Below, in pieces: positions 32,101-44,572 of a stretch of 64,000 nucleotides of DNA. The translations under genes and the position numbers were made by a program. Every line of letters begins with the position of its first letter. Positions within the stretch are counted from its first letter, which is position 1. Under the pieces are notes generated by a model. It made no database searches. It saw only the letters and a list, made by a program, of their open reading frames with translations, and was not told the DNA's origin. The stretch covers positions 174,173 to 238,172 of the forward strand of contig DF239294.1 in assembly GCA_000507305.1 (NCBI GenBank), given 5' to 3'. The DNA is from Breviolum minutum Mf 1.05b.01. Taxonomy: Eukaryota; Sar; Dinophyceae; Suessiales; Symbiodiniaceae.

Positions 32101-32877
32101 ATGATTGAAAGGAAAGTCTCACCTGAACACTCCTTACGGTGAGGATCACGACGGCTCCATACAACACGCTGCAGCGGTGATGCCAAGAACTGAATGCCAA
32201 GGTGCTTGGCCCTTGGCCTTGTCGTTGGAAGATGTTGAGATGTCGGGATTTACCCTTCTTCCTCCCATAAATGGAAGTGAGAAATGGGTCCCTCCAATAG
32301 TATAGTTCTTTGCTTTCATTTCAGGAATAGTGTTCCTTGATGAACCATGATTATGGGGAGAAGGGGTAATGAGTCTAGGGCACGTGATGTTTGTGTATCG
32401 GAGTCAACATTTTGGGTGTTTACATCTGAAATGGATTGTTCTTGGTAGCTTTTTGGTGATGTTATGTGACGACGATTTCCCCCTTCAAGTGCTTGAGTGT
32501 TTGAGAATCATGCCCAAAAATGCCTGAACTGTTTCAGAAATTCTAAGCCTTCATATCTTTGCATTCACCCTTCAGATCAGTGGTTGGTTGATGACTGAGG
32601 CTAAACCTTTGACTTGGAGCTTGTTTTTTCTATGTTTTCTTTACTTTTCTTGCAGAGATGTCACACCAAATTTGGGGAAAATATTTGGAACTGCCAACCT
32701 TCTGAGGCAAATCTAAAGGGATAGCCGGATAGCCACCAAACATAACCGCTTTCCTTTTACTTGTGTGAAATGACGTTTTACTTGAAAGCTGGAGTTTTAG
32801 GTATTGTTTGGGTAGCAGGGTTTTTTGGAATTGCACACTTACATTCAGTGACCGTGCCCATCACGTTTCCACCCAAG

Positions 32878-35800
32878 GTGCATGCCCTGTGGTGGTGACG
32901 CTTGCTGGTACTAGCATCACAGCTCGTGATAGTGCCATGAAATGCAGAATCTGAAGATCATGTGAATCTGGGTGCCCTCAGCAATGCCACCCCCACCAAG
33001 ATAATAAGGCCTTATGAAGGGGTTCTTGAGGGATCATGGTGGTTAGAAACCCCGTTAATTACTGGGTGGGGTGGCATTTGGGGGAGGGTAGGCCCCTTAG
33101 ATTCCCATGATAGGAGGAAGGTGTCAGGGCAGCCGTCAAGCGGAAGAAATCCATGAGCAACTGCATGTCACAATGGCAACTGCATAGGTTTCTTGTAGGA
33201 AAAAGAGAGTGGCAACCTTGGCAATTATTGTCAGTTCCTGATTTTTGCTATGAACAAACATGTTTTTTGTTCAAGAACTGGGAAGTCCCAAAAAAACATG
33301 ATCCTTATGTAACTTATGTGAATGGAACATGCAAAAGTTGCTCCCACATGTTGTCTATCCATCTTTCAAACCCTCCGTGGGGGTGGTGAAGAATGAACTC
33401 CTTTTCGTGCCGAACTCACTCTGGTCGACTTGAAGGGACAGCAGATGATTGGAGGTTAAGTACACAACATATTTTACAGAAACCAGAAATCCATGAGTAA
33501 GCACTTGAAACAACATGTCTCTTTCGGAAGAAAGCCAAGACTATAATTATTTGTGTTCTCCAGGTTTAGGTGTGTAAATTCTCGACTCTTAACATGTCCT
33601 CAACACTTGGAATCCCCCATTTCAATTTTCTCACAACATGTTGCTAATTTGGCAATGACAACAGTTGTAACGTGTTGCGAAATTCATTGGACCTTTTTTT
33701 TGTTGGAAAACTTTCATTTTTTTTTGTGTTGGGTCGGCCTTTGAGGTGCAGATGCTTACAAAATGAAGAGACTTGGATTAGCAAAAGATCTGAAATGTCA
33801 TGGTGAAGAGGCCCCAACTACCTCAATCAGAACTCAACAAAAAGAAAACGCAAATATCCAACACACAATTAAGCAGGAACCCGTGGCTGCAACCCCTTAG
33901 ATAGTCGTAGATAATGGTTAAGCCCATACTATTTGTATGGGGTTACTCCCAGGATTGCTAGGGCTAGGCTAATGCCCTTGAAAGTAGCACACATCAACAT
34001 CAAAAATCGGAGTTCGAGTTTTGTTTCTGGTAGGTGTTGCGTGGTATGTCAACTGATGGTTTACATGGTTCTCTGGGTACATTTAAGTCACGCTGACAGA
34101 AAAAAAACACAGAAGTAGGCGGGAGGCTAAATTCTAGTGACGTCATGTGATGAAAGCCGCTAGACAAACAACAACCAATGGGTAAGGTACTTGTCCAAAA
34201 AAGATTTTGTTCAGGTTGGTGGCAATAGTAACTTATAACTTATAACAGGAACAATAACAACAAACAAAAATAGGTAGTATATAGTCGTTTTAATGATACT
34301 ATTCACCCATTTTTAACCACTGTTTCTCCTTTGGTTGACTTCGCGAAGGTTTCGCGAAGACGAGCCGGACTATCGTTTTGGTCTTGAAGGTGCTTGGCTC
34401 CTGGCTCCTACTCGACATGGTGCACACAACTGGGAAGGCAGCCATCCTCAGAATTCTACGAACGCGTGTGCTGTTGGAATGATCAATGGTTAGGAAATGG
34501 ATTATAACTTATAACCTACTCTGGGTGGTGGTTTCAAATGTATTTTTATATTTTCACCCCGGATCCTTGGGGAAACGATCCAGTTTGACTATTTTTCAGC
34601 TGGGTTGAAACCACCAAGTAGTACTTACCCACTGATCCTAACCCTTGATCCTAACTTCCAAGATGACATCCTAGTAGCTGGTCCTTGGAAAGGAACGATT
34701 TGGAGCTGTGGTTATCTAACATCACTTCATAATAGGGAGCGAGGGGCTAAGGAGCTATCCTTCGGCCTTCGGTTTTGATCAGCACATTTTGGTAATTTGC
34801 ATGGCTAATCATGGCGTCTATCAGTTGGGGATGGAGTGGAAGATTTAACAATATACGAGTGCTTGAGCGCCGCCGCCCTGTTTAACAGTGGTAAGTGAAG
34901 ATTTATACTTTTAAATGATGCTCATGTAAAAGATGTGATCTTCCTGCTGGTCACTGTTGAAAAACAACACAAACTCGACTTATTATGATCACAATGAAGT
35001 AAACTCAAGATATCTTTAGGGATGGTTTGACGTACATCATGCATCATACATCTACAACGCATGGATGTTTTAGCAACTTTTCACTGATGTTTGGAGAATA
35101 TAGATCCACTTCAGCTGATTTCACTCCAAATTGTCAGATTGCAATCAGTTCTGCCCATTGCGCTGGGCTTCAGTTCATACTTCAAAGTTTTCTATTTGGT
35201 GGATTGAAAGATCATTTATTTTCACCCCGGATCCTTGGGGAAATGATCAATTTTGACTACTGTAATATCTTTCAGATGGGTTGAAAGCACCAACTAGTTT
35301 TCTTAGTCAAACAGGGTGTTTTCCAGACAAACAACTTCAAAAAGAGGTGTTAGACCTATGGTTGTAACAACACTTCTGCGAACAAAGTTCTGGTCCATAT
35401 GTTCCGGTAAACTAATATAGCAATGGACAATCAACGAGTTTGGATGGTATTTATCAAGAAATATCGGAAATATGATGATTATCCATGGTTAATATTGTCA
35501 GTTTACTAGAGGATAGTCAAAACTGATTGCTCTCCAAGAGAAAGCCTTCATCTTGGAAGCCTTGCCACAGCCTTGAACATCCATGCAAAATCTCAAATCT
35601 ACGGGCACAAGGTCACCAGTTAAGAAATGGAACTGTTCCAACTCAACTTATAGTGGTGAACAAAATCCCAGTGAAACACCATGTGCCGGGCAATTCTGCT
35701 GGTGACCTTTTTGGGATGGTGAAACGTGACCCTTTTCAATGGTTAAGTGACCTCCAACGTTTGGAGATGAAAAGGTCACTTTGACTCCAAAGTTTCCAAA

Positions 35801-38800
35801 CTTGAAGCAGAAATTGCCGGAACCCTGCCGTTTATAGGCCCTGGTCGAAGTACAGCATTGGCAGCTCTACAAGCCTTACCTCAACTGGTTGGTCGTTTCA
35901 AGGGCCCTGAAGTCGACATCAGCCGTTGCATCGTGGCGGGACATTCCATGGGTGGCCATGGTGCCTGGTACCTTGGTTTTGTGTTTTAAAAAATGGGGTA
36001 TGGAAAGACGGTGAAAAAGAGGGGATGTAGTTGAAGTTGGTAGGTATTTTGTTTTTCGATTTGGCATTGAAATTTGGATGATTCGGTGCTTTTTGTTGCT
36101 GAAACTTCAAAGATGTTGGAGGAATTATGTTTACCACGAATGTCTTAGGGCAAATGAGCCAAATTTGACTCATAATTTTTTTGTTGGAAATGGCTCAACC
36201 ACCAATTCTCCTCAAATTTGAGTCGTTTTGCTTTGTTTGGTTTAAATGGACACCACTGGACTGGAGGTTTCTCATAGGAGCGAGCATGGCCATCTACCTC
36301 TCACGGGAGGATCACGAATGACCCGAGGCTTTTTGCTTTGGCAGTGGATGTGCTGGGTGTGGTAAGTTCAGCATCGTGGTTGAGGAAGGATCAATATGCA
36401 GATTCCAACAAGGTCAGCGAGGGAGCTATTTTTTCATGATCTTACCAGCTTGTTAGGTCACCCTGGAGCTTTGAGCCAAATGAATGACATCAAACTCAAC
36501 TGAACATGTTTGAAGGATGTTTGTCTTGTAGTCGAATTGGAATTTGAATTCTATATAGTCATTAATATAGTCGTTTATACTAGAAGACTATAAGCCCATA
36601 AGTGTGGCCTTTCAGAAGACGTATTACCAAAGGATGGATAAATCTGGACAATACGCACCACAACCAAACCCCCAATGTCCCTCTTGGAGGTGGGCGGTGG
36701 GGTCAGGAATCCCACTCAAGAACAGTGCCCTGAATTTTCATTTTTTTTTTCGAGTTTTATACAGCTCAAATGAGTATTTATTGACAAAGGAGCATTTCCA
36801 TCAGATATGACATTTTATGGCTGCAGGTGATCTTTTTTGCAGAAGTGATTTTTTAAAGGTACATTGTTTCCAACCTTTTTTTTCTCTATACCCTCCAAGG
36901 ACACTAACATAAATATCCCACCTTGGGGAAGAGAAAACCATCGACTCAAAAGTACCTGGACCTCCTCTCCTGGTGGTGTTTGGTCTATCACTATCCTTAG
37001 ATGGTATGCCTCCTGGGGACCTTGATGGCCGAAATAAATATTGTATTGTCAGACAGCTTGAGTCAAGTTTGTCTAGAATCGGGGGGTGAAAAACATGCTA
37101 GCAAACCAAACTATAGCCCTTCATTTTAGATTATGAGATATCATGAAGGGGTTATGATTTCACTACCCTTGATTATAGAATTATAGATGAAATTACCACA
37201 GAAACGTGAATTTTGTCATGTTTCTCCGTGTTATAGTTGTTTTTTTTCCACCAGTGTATAGGTATTTCTGCATAGCTTACTTGCTCTAGTGCCAGTAATA
37301 ATCCCAAAAACAAGGGGGGGGGGGGGCAAAAAGAAGATTGTGGGGTGGGTAAAAAAAATATTGATGCCATAATCTTACCTCATTTTATCAGCTTGCATGT
37401 GAATAATATGATCATATCCACTTTCTCTTATTTACCTTTTACCCCATATTCAATCTGCAAGTTTATTGAAATATATTATATTTATATATACGGAACTACA
37501 TCCAACTTGGTTTTTCCAGAGCAGCGACCTGTTGGGCGCCACAGGTGTTACTGCATGATGTGGCTACCCCATATGTTGAGCCTATGCTGGCTGCTGTGCT
37601 CCGGCAAGCGGAGGCAGAATTTGATGTGGAGGCCAGTCCAAGAGAGCAATGATTGTGGTGCAAAAGGGGTACCCTCCCTGAAATGAACATAGCCCATGAA
37701 AATTGGTGGTTGGGAGCTTTTGGGTTTCGGCCTAGTTTCAGGGGCGAACTGTTAGTTTTTAGGGAGGGTATTTCCTGATCCTTACGATTACTTACCCCCC
37801 TGAAGTTTAACAGCTTGCCCCTGAAAAGTGACCAAAACCCAATAGGAAAGACGCAGTCTTCCAACCACCATTTTTCAGGAGCGTGCTGTTAAACTTCAGG
37901 GCTGTATAATTTCAGAATCCCGAAAATTCATGAAAAAACAAGCATTTGTTGGAAAATTTCTACCTGGACCTAGAGATCATATTGTGTGATTTTGATCAAT
38001 CACTATTGAGCATGTTTAGCATCCGCTTAGCTCATGCGAGCCTGGATGCTGAGTGGGTTGGCAAAGCGCTATCCTAAAAACTCAAGCAGAACCACCTGAT
38101 AGCCTTAGCGTTGTTTGCAGTTTGACCTTCCCAAGGGTCCGAAAAAACAAAAAACACACCTCCAAAGTCGAAGAGGATGGCCAAGCTGAAAAATGAACAA
38201 AAACTAACCCACAAAATGTAAGGATCATCATGGAATCTTCCAACCATCATGCGTTTTAAATGGCGAGCTGTTACTTGGTCCATGATCCAATTTGATGCTG
38301 TTAGACTGTAAACTCAACCAATTTGGATGGTATTTACACCAAAAAACACGTGGAGAATGCTTCATGGGCTATGTTAGTTTACCAGAGGTTTTCCGGCAAA
38401 CAAATATTGCTGGCTGGAAAATGGACCATTGAAGACGTAGGAAACCTACAAAACATGGGCCATTTTCCAGCCTGCCAGTGCCTAGGGGATTTGCTCTCAA
38501 CCTTAGGGGAAATCTCTTAACCTTGAGAAATCCGCTAAAACGTCATTTGAAGCAATGAGCAATCACCTGGTTGTTTAGGGTATATATTGTTTAGGGTATA
38601 TATAGGGGATTATACTGGAAGAGTAAAAAAAAGAACAGTATTTCATGGATCCCTGTTAAGAAAAAGAACAGTATTTCATGGAAAGTATCCGGCCGTTTTT
38701 TTTGTGGCTCCATTTTCGTCTCCAGGCGCAATCCTCAACCTTGGCGCACTTACCAGTGCTGATTCGTGTGGGTAGTGAAGACAGGCCGCATTTTTGATGG

Positions 38801-41800
38801 GACAACAAGGTGGGATACTTGGAGGATCATCCCAGTTACCCCCATTTACAACCCATGACAAAAAGGCCATTTGGAAGGGGTCCCACAACCCCAGGTCTTG
38901 GGGACTTACTACCCACTGTTATTAACCACTTACTAAATGGGATGATCCTCCAAGTACCCACGATACCAAAATGGCAAAGAAGGTGATGGATTGGTGGTTC
39001 GCAGTGAAGGAAAACTGGAAGGGGTGGTTCCGAAATTATTTGCTCACCTTGTTGTTGCACAAACTATTCTTGACATGAAGCTTGAAATGCAGAAGAAACA
39101 TCCGATGTTTTCTGGATTTTTTTGTTTTTTTTCAGACACTGAGATGGTGCAGGGGGGGCTTTGATTCATCATGCACTCCAAAATCCAGGTGTGTTGATAA
39201 AGGGAACTTGATCGCAATCTCTCAAAGATTGGTGACATGTTGTGCTGCAAATTGACGACCTTGTTGTGCTGTGGTACACTTAGATTTCATTTGTTGGATT
39301 AGACAATTAGATACATATATATATATATATGAGCATATATATATACTCGATAGATGGATAGCATATACTCAGATAGATGGATAGCTACTCTAGTTAGATA
39401 GCCAGTCTAGTTAGATAGATTAGATAGATACAGTACATCTCAACTTGTTTTCTTCATGTTTCGCGACAGACATTTTTCAGCTGCACCAGCCCTGCCTGAC
39501 GTGAGGACGGTGCATCCTTGGTTTTCTCGGAGGCATCGTCAGCTTTGTGTGAAAACTCATGTGACTAAATTGACTAAATGGAAAATCACCATTTTTCAAT
39601 AGGAGATATACATTTCTAGGTGGTGGTTTCAATTTTTCTTATTTTCATTCCTATTTGGGGAAACGATCCAATTTGACATCAATTTGACTAATATTTTTGA
39701 AATGGGTCGAAACCACCACCTACATTTTCATTCATTATTGTATTTCTATTGTCATGTTACCTGGGTGTGGATCGAAGCGTTTTTTTTCCATGCTTTCCAG
39801 AAACTTGTCTTTAATATATCTAGATATTGAACTCTCTCTCTCTATGTATATATATATATATGTATATATGCATATATGTGTATATGTGTTCCCCCAACCC
39901 CCCACCCCCGAAATTTAAGATAGATACCTAAAAGGATGCCTTAGTTGCAAAAGAGATAGATAAATATATACAGATTTTCCGAAGTGTCATTTTGGGTATA
40001 CCGTATATTTCCGCCAAGAGTGGTGTATCATTTTTACATATTTTTACCATGGTGTGTAAGACTAAATACGCAAGACCAAGCCATTGTTGTTTCCACACAC
40101 ACCTAGCTGTCAATTCAACTACACCTCGTTGCGATATGTTGCCATTTTTAGATGGGTCTAAAATGCAGATCCAACAACAGAGTTCTGATGTGTTTTGACA
40201 GCTTCAAAGCATTTCGTTGTTTGAATCAACCTTCCGTCACTTGGGCCATCTTCAAGACTATGACCATGATTCTCCGGGATTCCTAGGTTCGGAATGATCG
40301 GCATGAGATGTTGCTTCAGATGGGCTTGCCAAACATCAAGTTACTTCTTTGGCTTTGTCTAATGTCTAGTTCCCCCCGGAAAAAAAAAGTTCAACATGTT
40401 TCATGCTTAATCATACCTTTGAATTCGTCCACCTCCAGAAAAGATTGGATATATATACATACGTACATATATATATATATACATACAGATGTCCACCAGG
40501 TGCAATTTGTTGCTTGACTGGTTACTTGCCAGGATCTATCGCACCTTATTAGCTGCTGGTGCTGAAGATATCCAACTAACGGAAGTACCAGGGAAGGTGG
40601 ACATGGCTGAGGGCTAGGGATGGCTGGAAGGTGTGGCATGACATACCACAGGGACCTGGAAGCCCTGGTGAGTTGTCATATCAAATGTGTTTTCTTTATG
40701 TCGTAGTCGTTTGGTTTTTGGTTGATTTCTGGGCATTTAGTTAGTAGATTTAGTAGGGTGTTGTAAGTGTCATGGCTTTCAGATAGTTGTTGAAACTCAC
40801 ATTTCAGATGGCAATAAGCATAGGAACGACATGGTGCGACACTATTTTTTCAATAGAACGTAACTATACTTTTGTATATGTGCAAGACATCTTTCATCAT
40901 TCTTTCATCTAGCTGTTTTATGATTCCCCACCTTTTTATGCTTTTTCAAAAGGCCAGCGATTCCCCGCAGGAGCATTGGTGGTGGGACACCAGCAAGTCC
41001 AATGATGGTGGCGCAGTGAATGATCCTGAGATTCGTTTCTTCTTCAAGAGAGTACTGGAGAAGCGAAACAACGACTCCACAAGGCAGGAACCTTGAGACG
41101 GGTGAAAACTACACCCCCCCAAAGTTGAAAACATGGTTCACCTAAAAAATGATGGTTTCTCCAAGTTCGGTTCATCTCCTATTCCTTTTAGGTGCTATTT
41201 TCAGGTGAACCATGTTAAACGTTCGGAGGGTATATGTTCTTTTTTTGGGGGTGGTGGGGAGTGGGAGTTTAAACATCATCATCACCTTAAAGGACTTAAA
41301 ATGATGGGACCATCCACGGCAACGGGCTGTACATGTCTATCATCATTTTGGGGCACATGTGTTTTTTTTTCTCGATTTTTTTTGTTGCAGGTCCGCAACC
41401 CCAAATGGTGGTTTGTTTTAATTAGTCATTTTGCGTGAAACAAAACTAGTTGTTGGTTTCAAATATTTTTTTCATCCCTACCTGTGGAAACGATCCAAAC
41501 TGTTCGGTTTGCAGTGCTGGATGCTAAAAATCTCCATTTTTGCAATGCCAAAGTCTGGAAGTCCGTATATCTGGGCAAATTATAGTAGTTGATCACCCCA
41601 AATGCTGTTTGTTCTTGGATCAGGGTATCCCCCATATGCCCTTCATTCAGGTTTCGGAATTCCTGGTAAAATTTGCTCAGAAGAATTGGTTCTGCCTCAA
41701 AACTGGAGCTTCAGTCCCTTTGGATTGATACTAGGTAGCACATCACCTGTGATTTTGGTTGGTCAGGGGCAATGGGGGGTAGAAGGCTCCAAATCGGTGG

Positions 41801-43644
41801 CTTTGATTTTTTCCCCAAAAAAAGACCTCGGATTTGTTCAGTTCAGTTCAGATGTTTGGTTTGTATATTGGGAGGACCGTCAATGGAAGTGGTTTAGTAG
41901 TCACAAGGTGTATGACGGAGACATAGGATTTTTAACCATGTAGTACTGTCACTGCAACTGCACCTTCCATGGTTCTATCTTGGGTCCCCCTGCTTTATCT
42001 AAACCCTGAAGAAATGCTTGGCTCCCAACATGGCCCCGAAAGTGACCGCCTATCCGTGTATGTAGATATGTAGGGTCCTGCTAGTTATAATAAGGTATAT
42101 GTGGTTCAATCTTGGTATATATCTATATTACATATATTATACAGATGTGTGTACTGTATGTTATTTTGTTACAAAGGTATAGCCGCGCATATATCAAACA
42201 TAGTAGGTTGTATTGCCGACAAAAAAGAAGCACATCACCCCAAAAGTCCTCATGATGTATCGTTACCTCATGATCGAATTGTCACCTAAATGCAAGAAAA
42301 TATCTAAATCCACTTGGAACTTGGTTAACATCTTCCCAACTTCCCAACCATTGCTATTGTAACTTCAAGCAGTACCCAGTTTCTGTATCCCCAAATGTTC
42401 AGCAGAAAAAACCCTACCAGTTGGCACCCACCAACTTCCACCTCCAACAACCCCCCCCCCCCAAGACGCCAGTGATGATTTCCCCTGCGAAACTCCAGGT
42501 GGCGTATGGTGCTTTTTAAGCCTGGTGCCGTCAAACGTGGCTTGCGGATTTTGCAGCTCCAACGACCGGAGCGCAGGGCCGAGGTCTTGGGCGGGCAGCC
42601 GACATGATTTTTAGAGATGAATCTCTGGGTTTCGTGGTTTCAATTCAAAATTTCATTTTTTTAAAATCCCTACCTAGAATTGGAAATGATCCATTTTTGA
42701 CTTATATTTTTTCAAACAACAAATCTACTTTCAAAAGACATGCACTTTGTAACTTTCGACACCTTTTAAGGTTTCTGAAGTAATTCATTGCCATCATGTC
42801 TGTTCCTTGAAAGAGGAAAGTGCACATTTGCAATGAGGATTTGTATGATGGATATTTTTGGACCGACATTCTGAGCTTATCAGCTCAAAAGATGATGCGT
42901 TGGGACAAAATGTTAAGCTGCAAAATGTTTGGCTACTAATGAGAATGGTACCACCCTCCTTAATAGCAGGTCATGGTGGACATCTCCAAGACAGGTGTGA
43001 CACCGGGTGTTTCTGCGATGCCGATTCGAACAAAAAAAGGTGTTTTTTTTTCACTATTAAGAATCATCAAATCTGGTCAAATTATAGCGACCTCACACGA
43101 CCTGGGCCCCCAAATGGTGGTTTAGTAAGGGAAATCCGCTTATTTCAGGGAAATCTGGGTTGGTGAAATATTATAATTTGACCAGAATTAAATAATAAAG
43201 GTGGAGGAATAAACAGCCAGAAACTATGTGAAACTTCATTTTTAACTAATCACTGTAATCACTATCACGGAATGGAATTATCACAGCAGGTACTTGAGAA
43301 ACAAATGGCAAGAAACAAGAAATACATACAAATACATAGGATACAACCACAACAGTTCAGCCCCCGACCAAACCACAAACAAGCAATCAGCCAACACCAC
43401 CAAACCGCCAAGGTATTGAGCATATCTGTTTACATATGATTCATGTTAATAGTATCGTATTGCCTCAGCAACCTTTGAAGGGAAATCTCTGAAAAACACA
43501 CGCTTGATTTTATTGGGATTGCACGATTAGCAACCCCTTTCCAACTTAGATTTTCAGGTTCGGTATATCAGGCGGTTCGAAGTTTTTTAAACCTCAACAG
43601 AACATTTGCGAAGTTGAACGAAATCCATATCTACACTCCGGTGT
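32878..43644 (+). CDS. Prolyl-oligopeptidase-like alpha/beta hydrolase
   Basis: Eleven exons join with every phase agreeing: 34349-34437, 35838-35967, 36310-36412, 37545-37631, 38726-38784, 39506-39532 (27 nt), 40533-40596, 40971-41051, 41391-41407 (17 nt), 42499-42583 and 42970-43039. An upstream exon at 32878 to about 32945 (PVVVTLAGTSITARDSAM, the core strand) and a downstream one from 43558 fit, but their joins are less certain. The protein shows LLAPTRHGAHNWEG, the nucleophile elbow GHSMGGHGAW (Ser in exon 35838), GSEDRTVHPWFSRR with the likely catalytic Asp, and PGKEHWWWDT with the likely catalytic His: a complete Ser-Asp-His triad in family order. Expected activity is a serine peptidase or esterase; the substrate is unknown. 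Introns after 34437, 37631, 38784 and 39532 begin with GC. Several introns hold family A, B, C or G elements. The N- and C-termini are unresolved. Confidence 0.8.
32962..33111. repeat. Family G element
   Basis: GTGAATCTGGGTGCCCTCAG at the left and CCCCTTAGATTCCCATGAT at the right are inverted, with CAATGCCACCCCC against GGGGTGGCATT inside, and AATAAGGCCTTATG at the centre. Confidence 0.7.
34521..34621. repeat. Family A element in hydrolase intron
   Basis: Complete: CTGGGTGGTGGTTTCAAA, core ATTTTCACCCCGGATCCTTG, right end GGTTGAAACCACCAAGTAG. It lies within the intron 34438-35837 rather than at its ends. Confidence 0.85.
35194..35297. repeat. Family A element in hydrolase intron, second copy
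   Basis: Left end TATTTGGTGGATTGAAAGAT is degenerate. Core TTTCACCCCGGATCCTTGGG and right end GGTTGAAAGCACCAACTAG are intact. Confidence 0.8.
35404..35519. repeat. Family C element in hydrolase intron
   Basis: CCGGTAAACTAATATAGCAA at the left and TTGTCAGTTTACTAGAGGAT at the right are inverted ends with an A/T-rich centre. Confidence 0.6.
38309..38390. repeat. Family C-like element in hydrolase intron
   Basis: Right end CTATGTTAGTTTACCAGAGG is typical. The left end (TAAACTCAACCAATTTGG) is eroded. Confidence 0.5.
38817..38955. repeat. Family B element in hydrolase intron
   Basis: ACTTGGAGGATCATCCCAGT at the left and TGGGATGATCCTCCAAGT at the right form an 18-nt perfect inverted pair; interior CCCCCATTTACAACCCATGA matches other copies. 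It lies only 32 nt after exon 38726-38784. Confidence 0.8.
39305..39445. repeat. Low-complexity TA and GATA-rich tract
   Basis: (AT)n runs are followed by about ten imperfect TAGATAGA/GATGGATA units. It ends 60 nt before the 27-nt microexon. Confidence 0.85.
39616..39721. repeat. Family A element in hydrolase intron
   Basis: CTAGGTGGTGGTTTCAATTT at the left, AAACGATCCAATTTGACATC in the core, right end GGTCGAAACCACCACCTA. The final AG is lost. Confidence 0.8.
39836..39890. repeat. CT and TATATG microsatellite
   Basis: A short (CT)n leads into (TA)n and TATATGCATATATGTGTATATGTG. Another (TA)n tract with ACATACGTACAT lies at 40448-40490. Confidence 0.85.
41445..41507. repeat. Truncated family A element
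   Basis: Left end CTAGTTGTTGGTTTCAAATA and core TTCATCCCTACCTGTGGAAA; the right half is missing. Confidence 0.6.
42626..42720. repeat. Diverged family A element
   Basis: TGGGTTTCGTGGTTTCAATT at the left, ATCCCTACCTAGAATTGGAA and ATGATCCATTTTTGACTTAT in the core, right TIR eroded. Confidence 0.55.
43071..43186. repeat. Family H element, second copy
   Basis: TCTGGTCAAATTATAGCGAC at the left and TATTATAATTTGACCAGAAT at the right are good inverted ends; the interior CCTCACACGACCTGGGCCCC is shared with 22751-22863. Confidence 0.75.
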
Positions 43645-43749
43645 AATTTAACATAGATGGCTGGAAAATGGAGCCGGATTGAAGATGTATTTCCTGAACA
43701 TGGGGATTTTCCATTGCTATATATTATTACATAGTTTACCAGAGTGTAG
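43634..43749. repeat. Family C element at end of hydrolase exon
   Basis: CACTCCGGTGTAATTTAACA at the left and TACATAGTTTACCAGAGTGT at the right. A CCG|GTGTAA inside the left end could serve as a donor for the frame open from 43558. Confidence 0.6.
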
Positions 43750-43892
43750 TCAGGTGATTTTGACAAAAGTGTTCTTTTTCAGAAGTAGTAAGTGTGGATC
43801 AAGCTGGATTACTTGGAGTTTTATCAGTGTTAAGTTCATTGAGTCAAGACAAACAAAGACAATGTGTTAGTTGATTCCTTTTTTTAAGATTT

Positions 43893-43985
43893 CATGAGAA
43901 TCTAAGGGTACCCCCCCAATGCCACCCCCACAAGAAATAAGACCCTAATAAGGTGTAATTAAGGGTCAATGGTTAGGAAAAATCA
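43893..43985. repeat. Family G element, partial
   Basis: CATGAGAATCTAAGGGTACC, then CCCCAATGCCACCCCCACAA and AATAAGACCCTAATAAGG; the right arm is missing. A further partial copy lies at about 44606-44690 (CCCCATGCCACCCCAAGAAA). Confidence 0.6.
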
Positions 43986-44440
43986 CAATGGAACATTTGG
44001 GATGCTTGTTCCTGATTTGGATTAAAGAATTTGGAAGTCTTTTGGTGCTTCTAGTGGAAGCGTTTGTAGGAGATCCTATGTTCAAAACTTTCTATGCTTC
44101 CACCCAGTTCTTTCCATTGAAACCTAAAGATAGAGGGTTGGACAGGTTATTTTTTTTCCTGTGATGCGTTGTTTGACCTGTGTTTTGGTTGGTGTGGGAA
44201 TTGATTAAGGCCATGGTATCACTTCAACACTTTGCATGCCATGGATATTTGCACCCAAAAAAGTGTCTATCATAAATCCCCCCAACACACTTGAGCCACC
44301 AAAAAAACACTTCTTACTTTCAATTGTACTGGTTGTTTAATAGGGATCCTTACAATGGTTTATTGCAATCTCCATATAACTGGGTAGTTTGTCATCCCCT
44401 TATATTATATACCCTAAACGACATGCTTTTTTTCATTGCT

Positions 44441-44572
44441 CAGGGTGTATTTGGGGATATGCCAAATCAGAGGCATGCCGGAAAACAACAACAACGAAGA
44501 TTCCCTTCCGGCCTAAAACTTTGGTTGCTCGATTGTTCAGGAATTTCTCATGAGAACAATCAGAATTCCTGG
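44441..44572 (+). CDS. Candidate exon, two frames open
   Basis: After TTGCTCAG the frame GVFGDMPNQRHAGKQQQRRF then PSGLKLWLLDCSGISHENN stays open past a possible donor TGGG|GTGTTA. A second frame (ending at a TGA) is also coding-like. It may continue the hydrolase gene, but no join was proved. Confidence 0.33.

Noticed and set aside
42555-42625. Frame reading TTGAQGRGLGRAADM at 42555-42625
   Set aside because: It is the shifted shadow of the phase-matched hydrolase exon 42499-42583.
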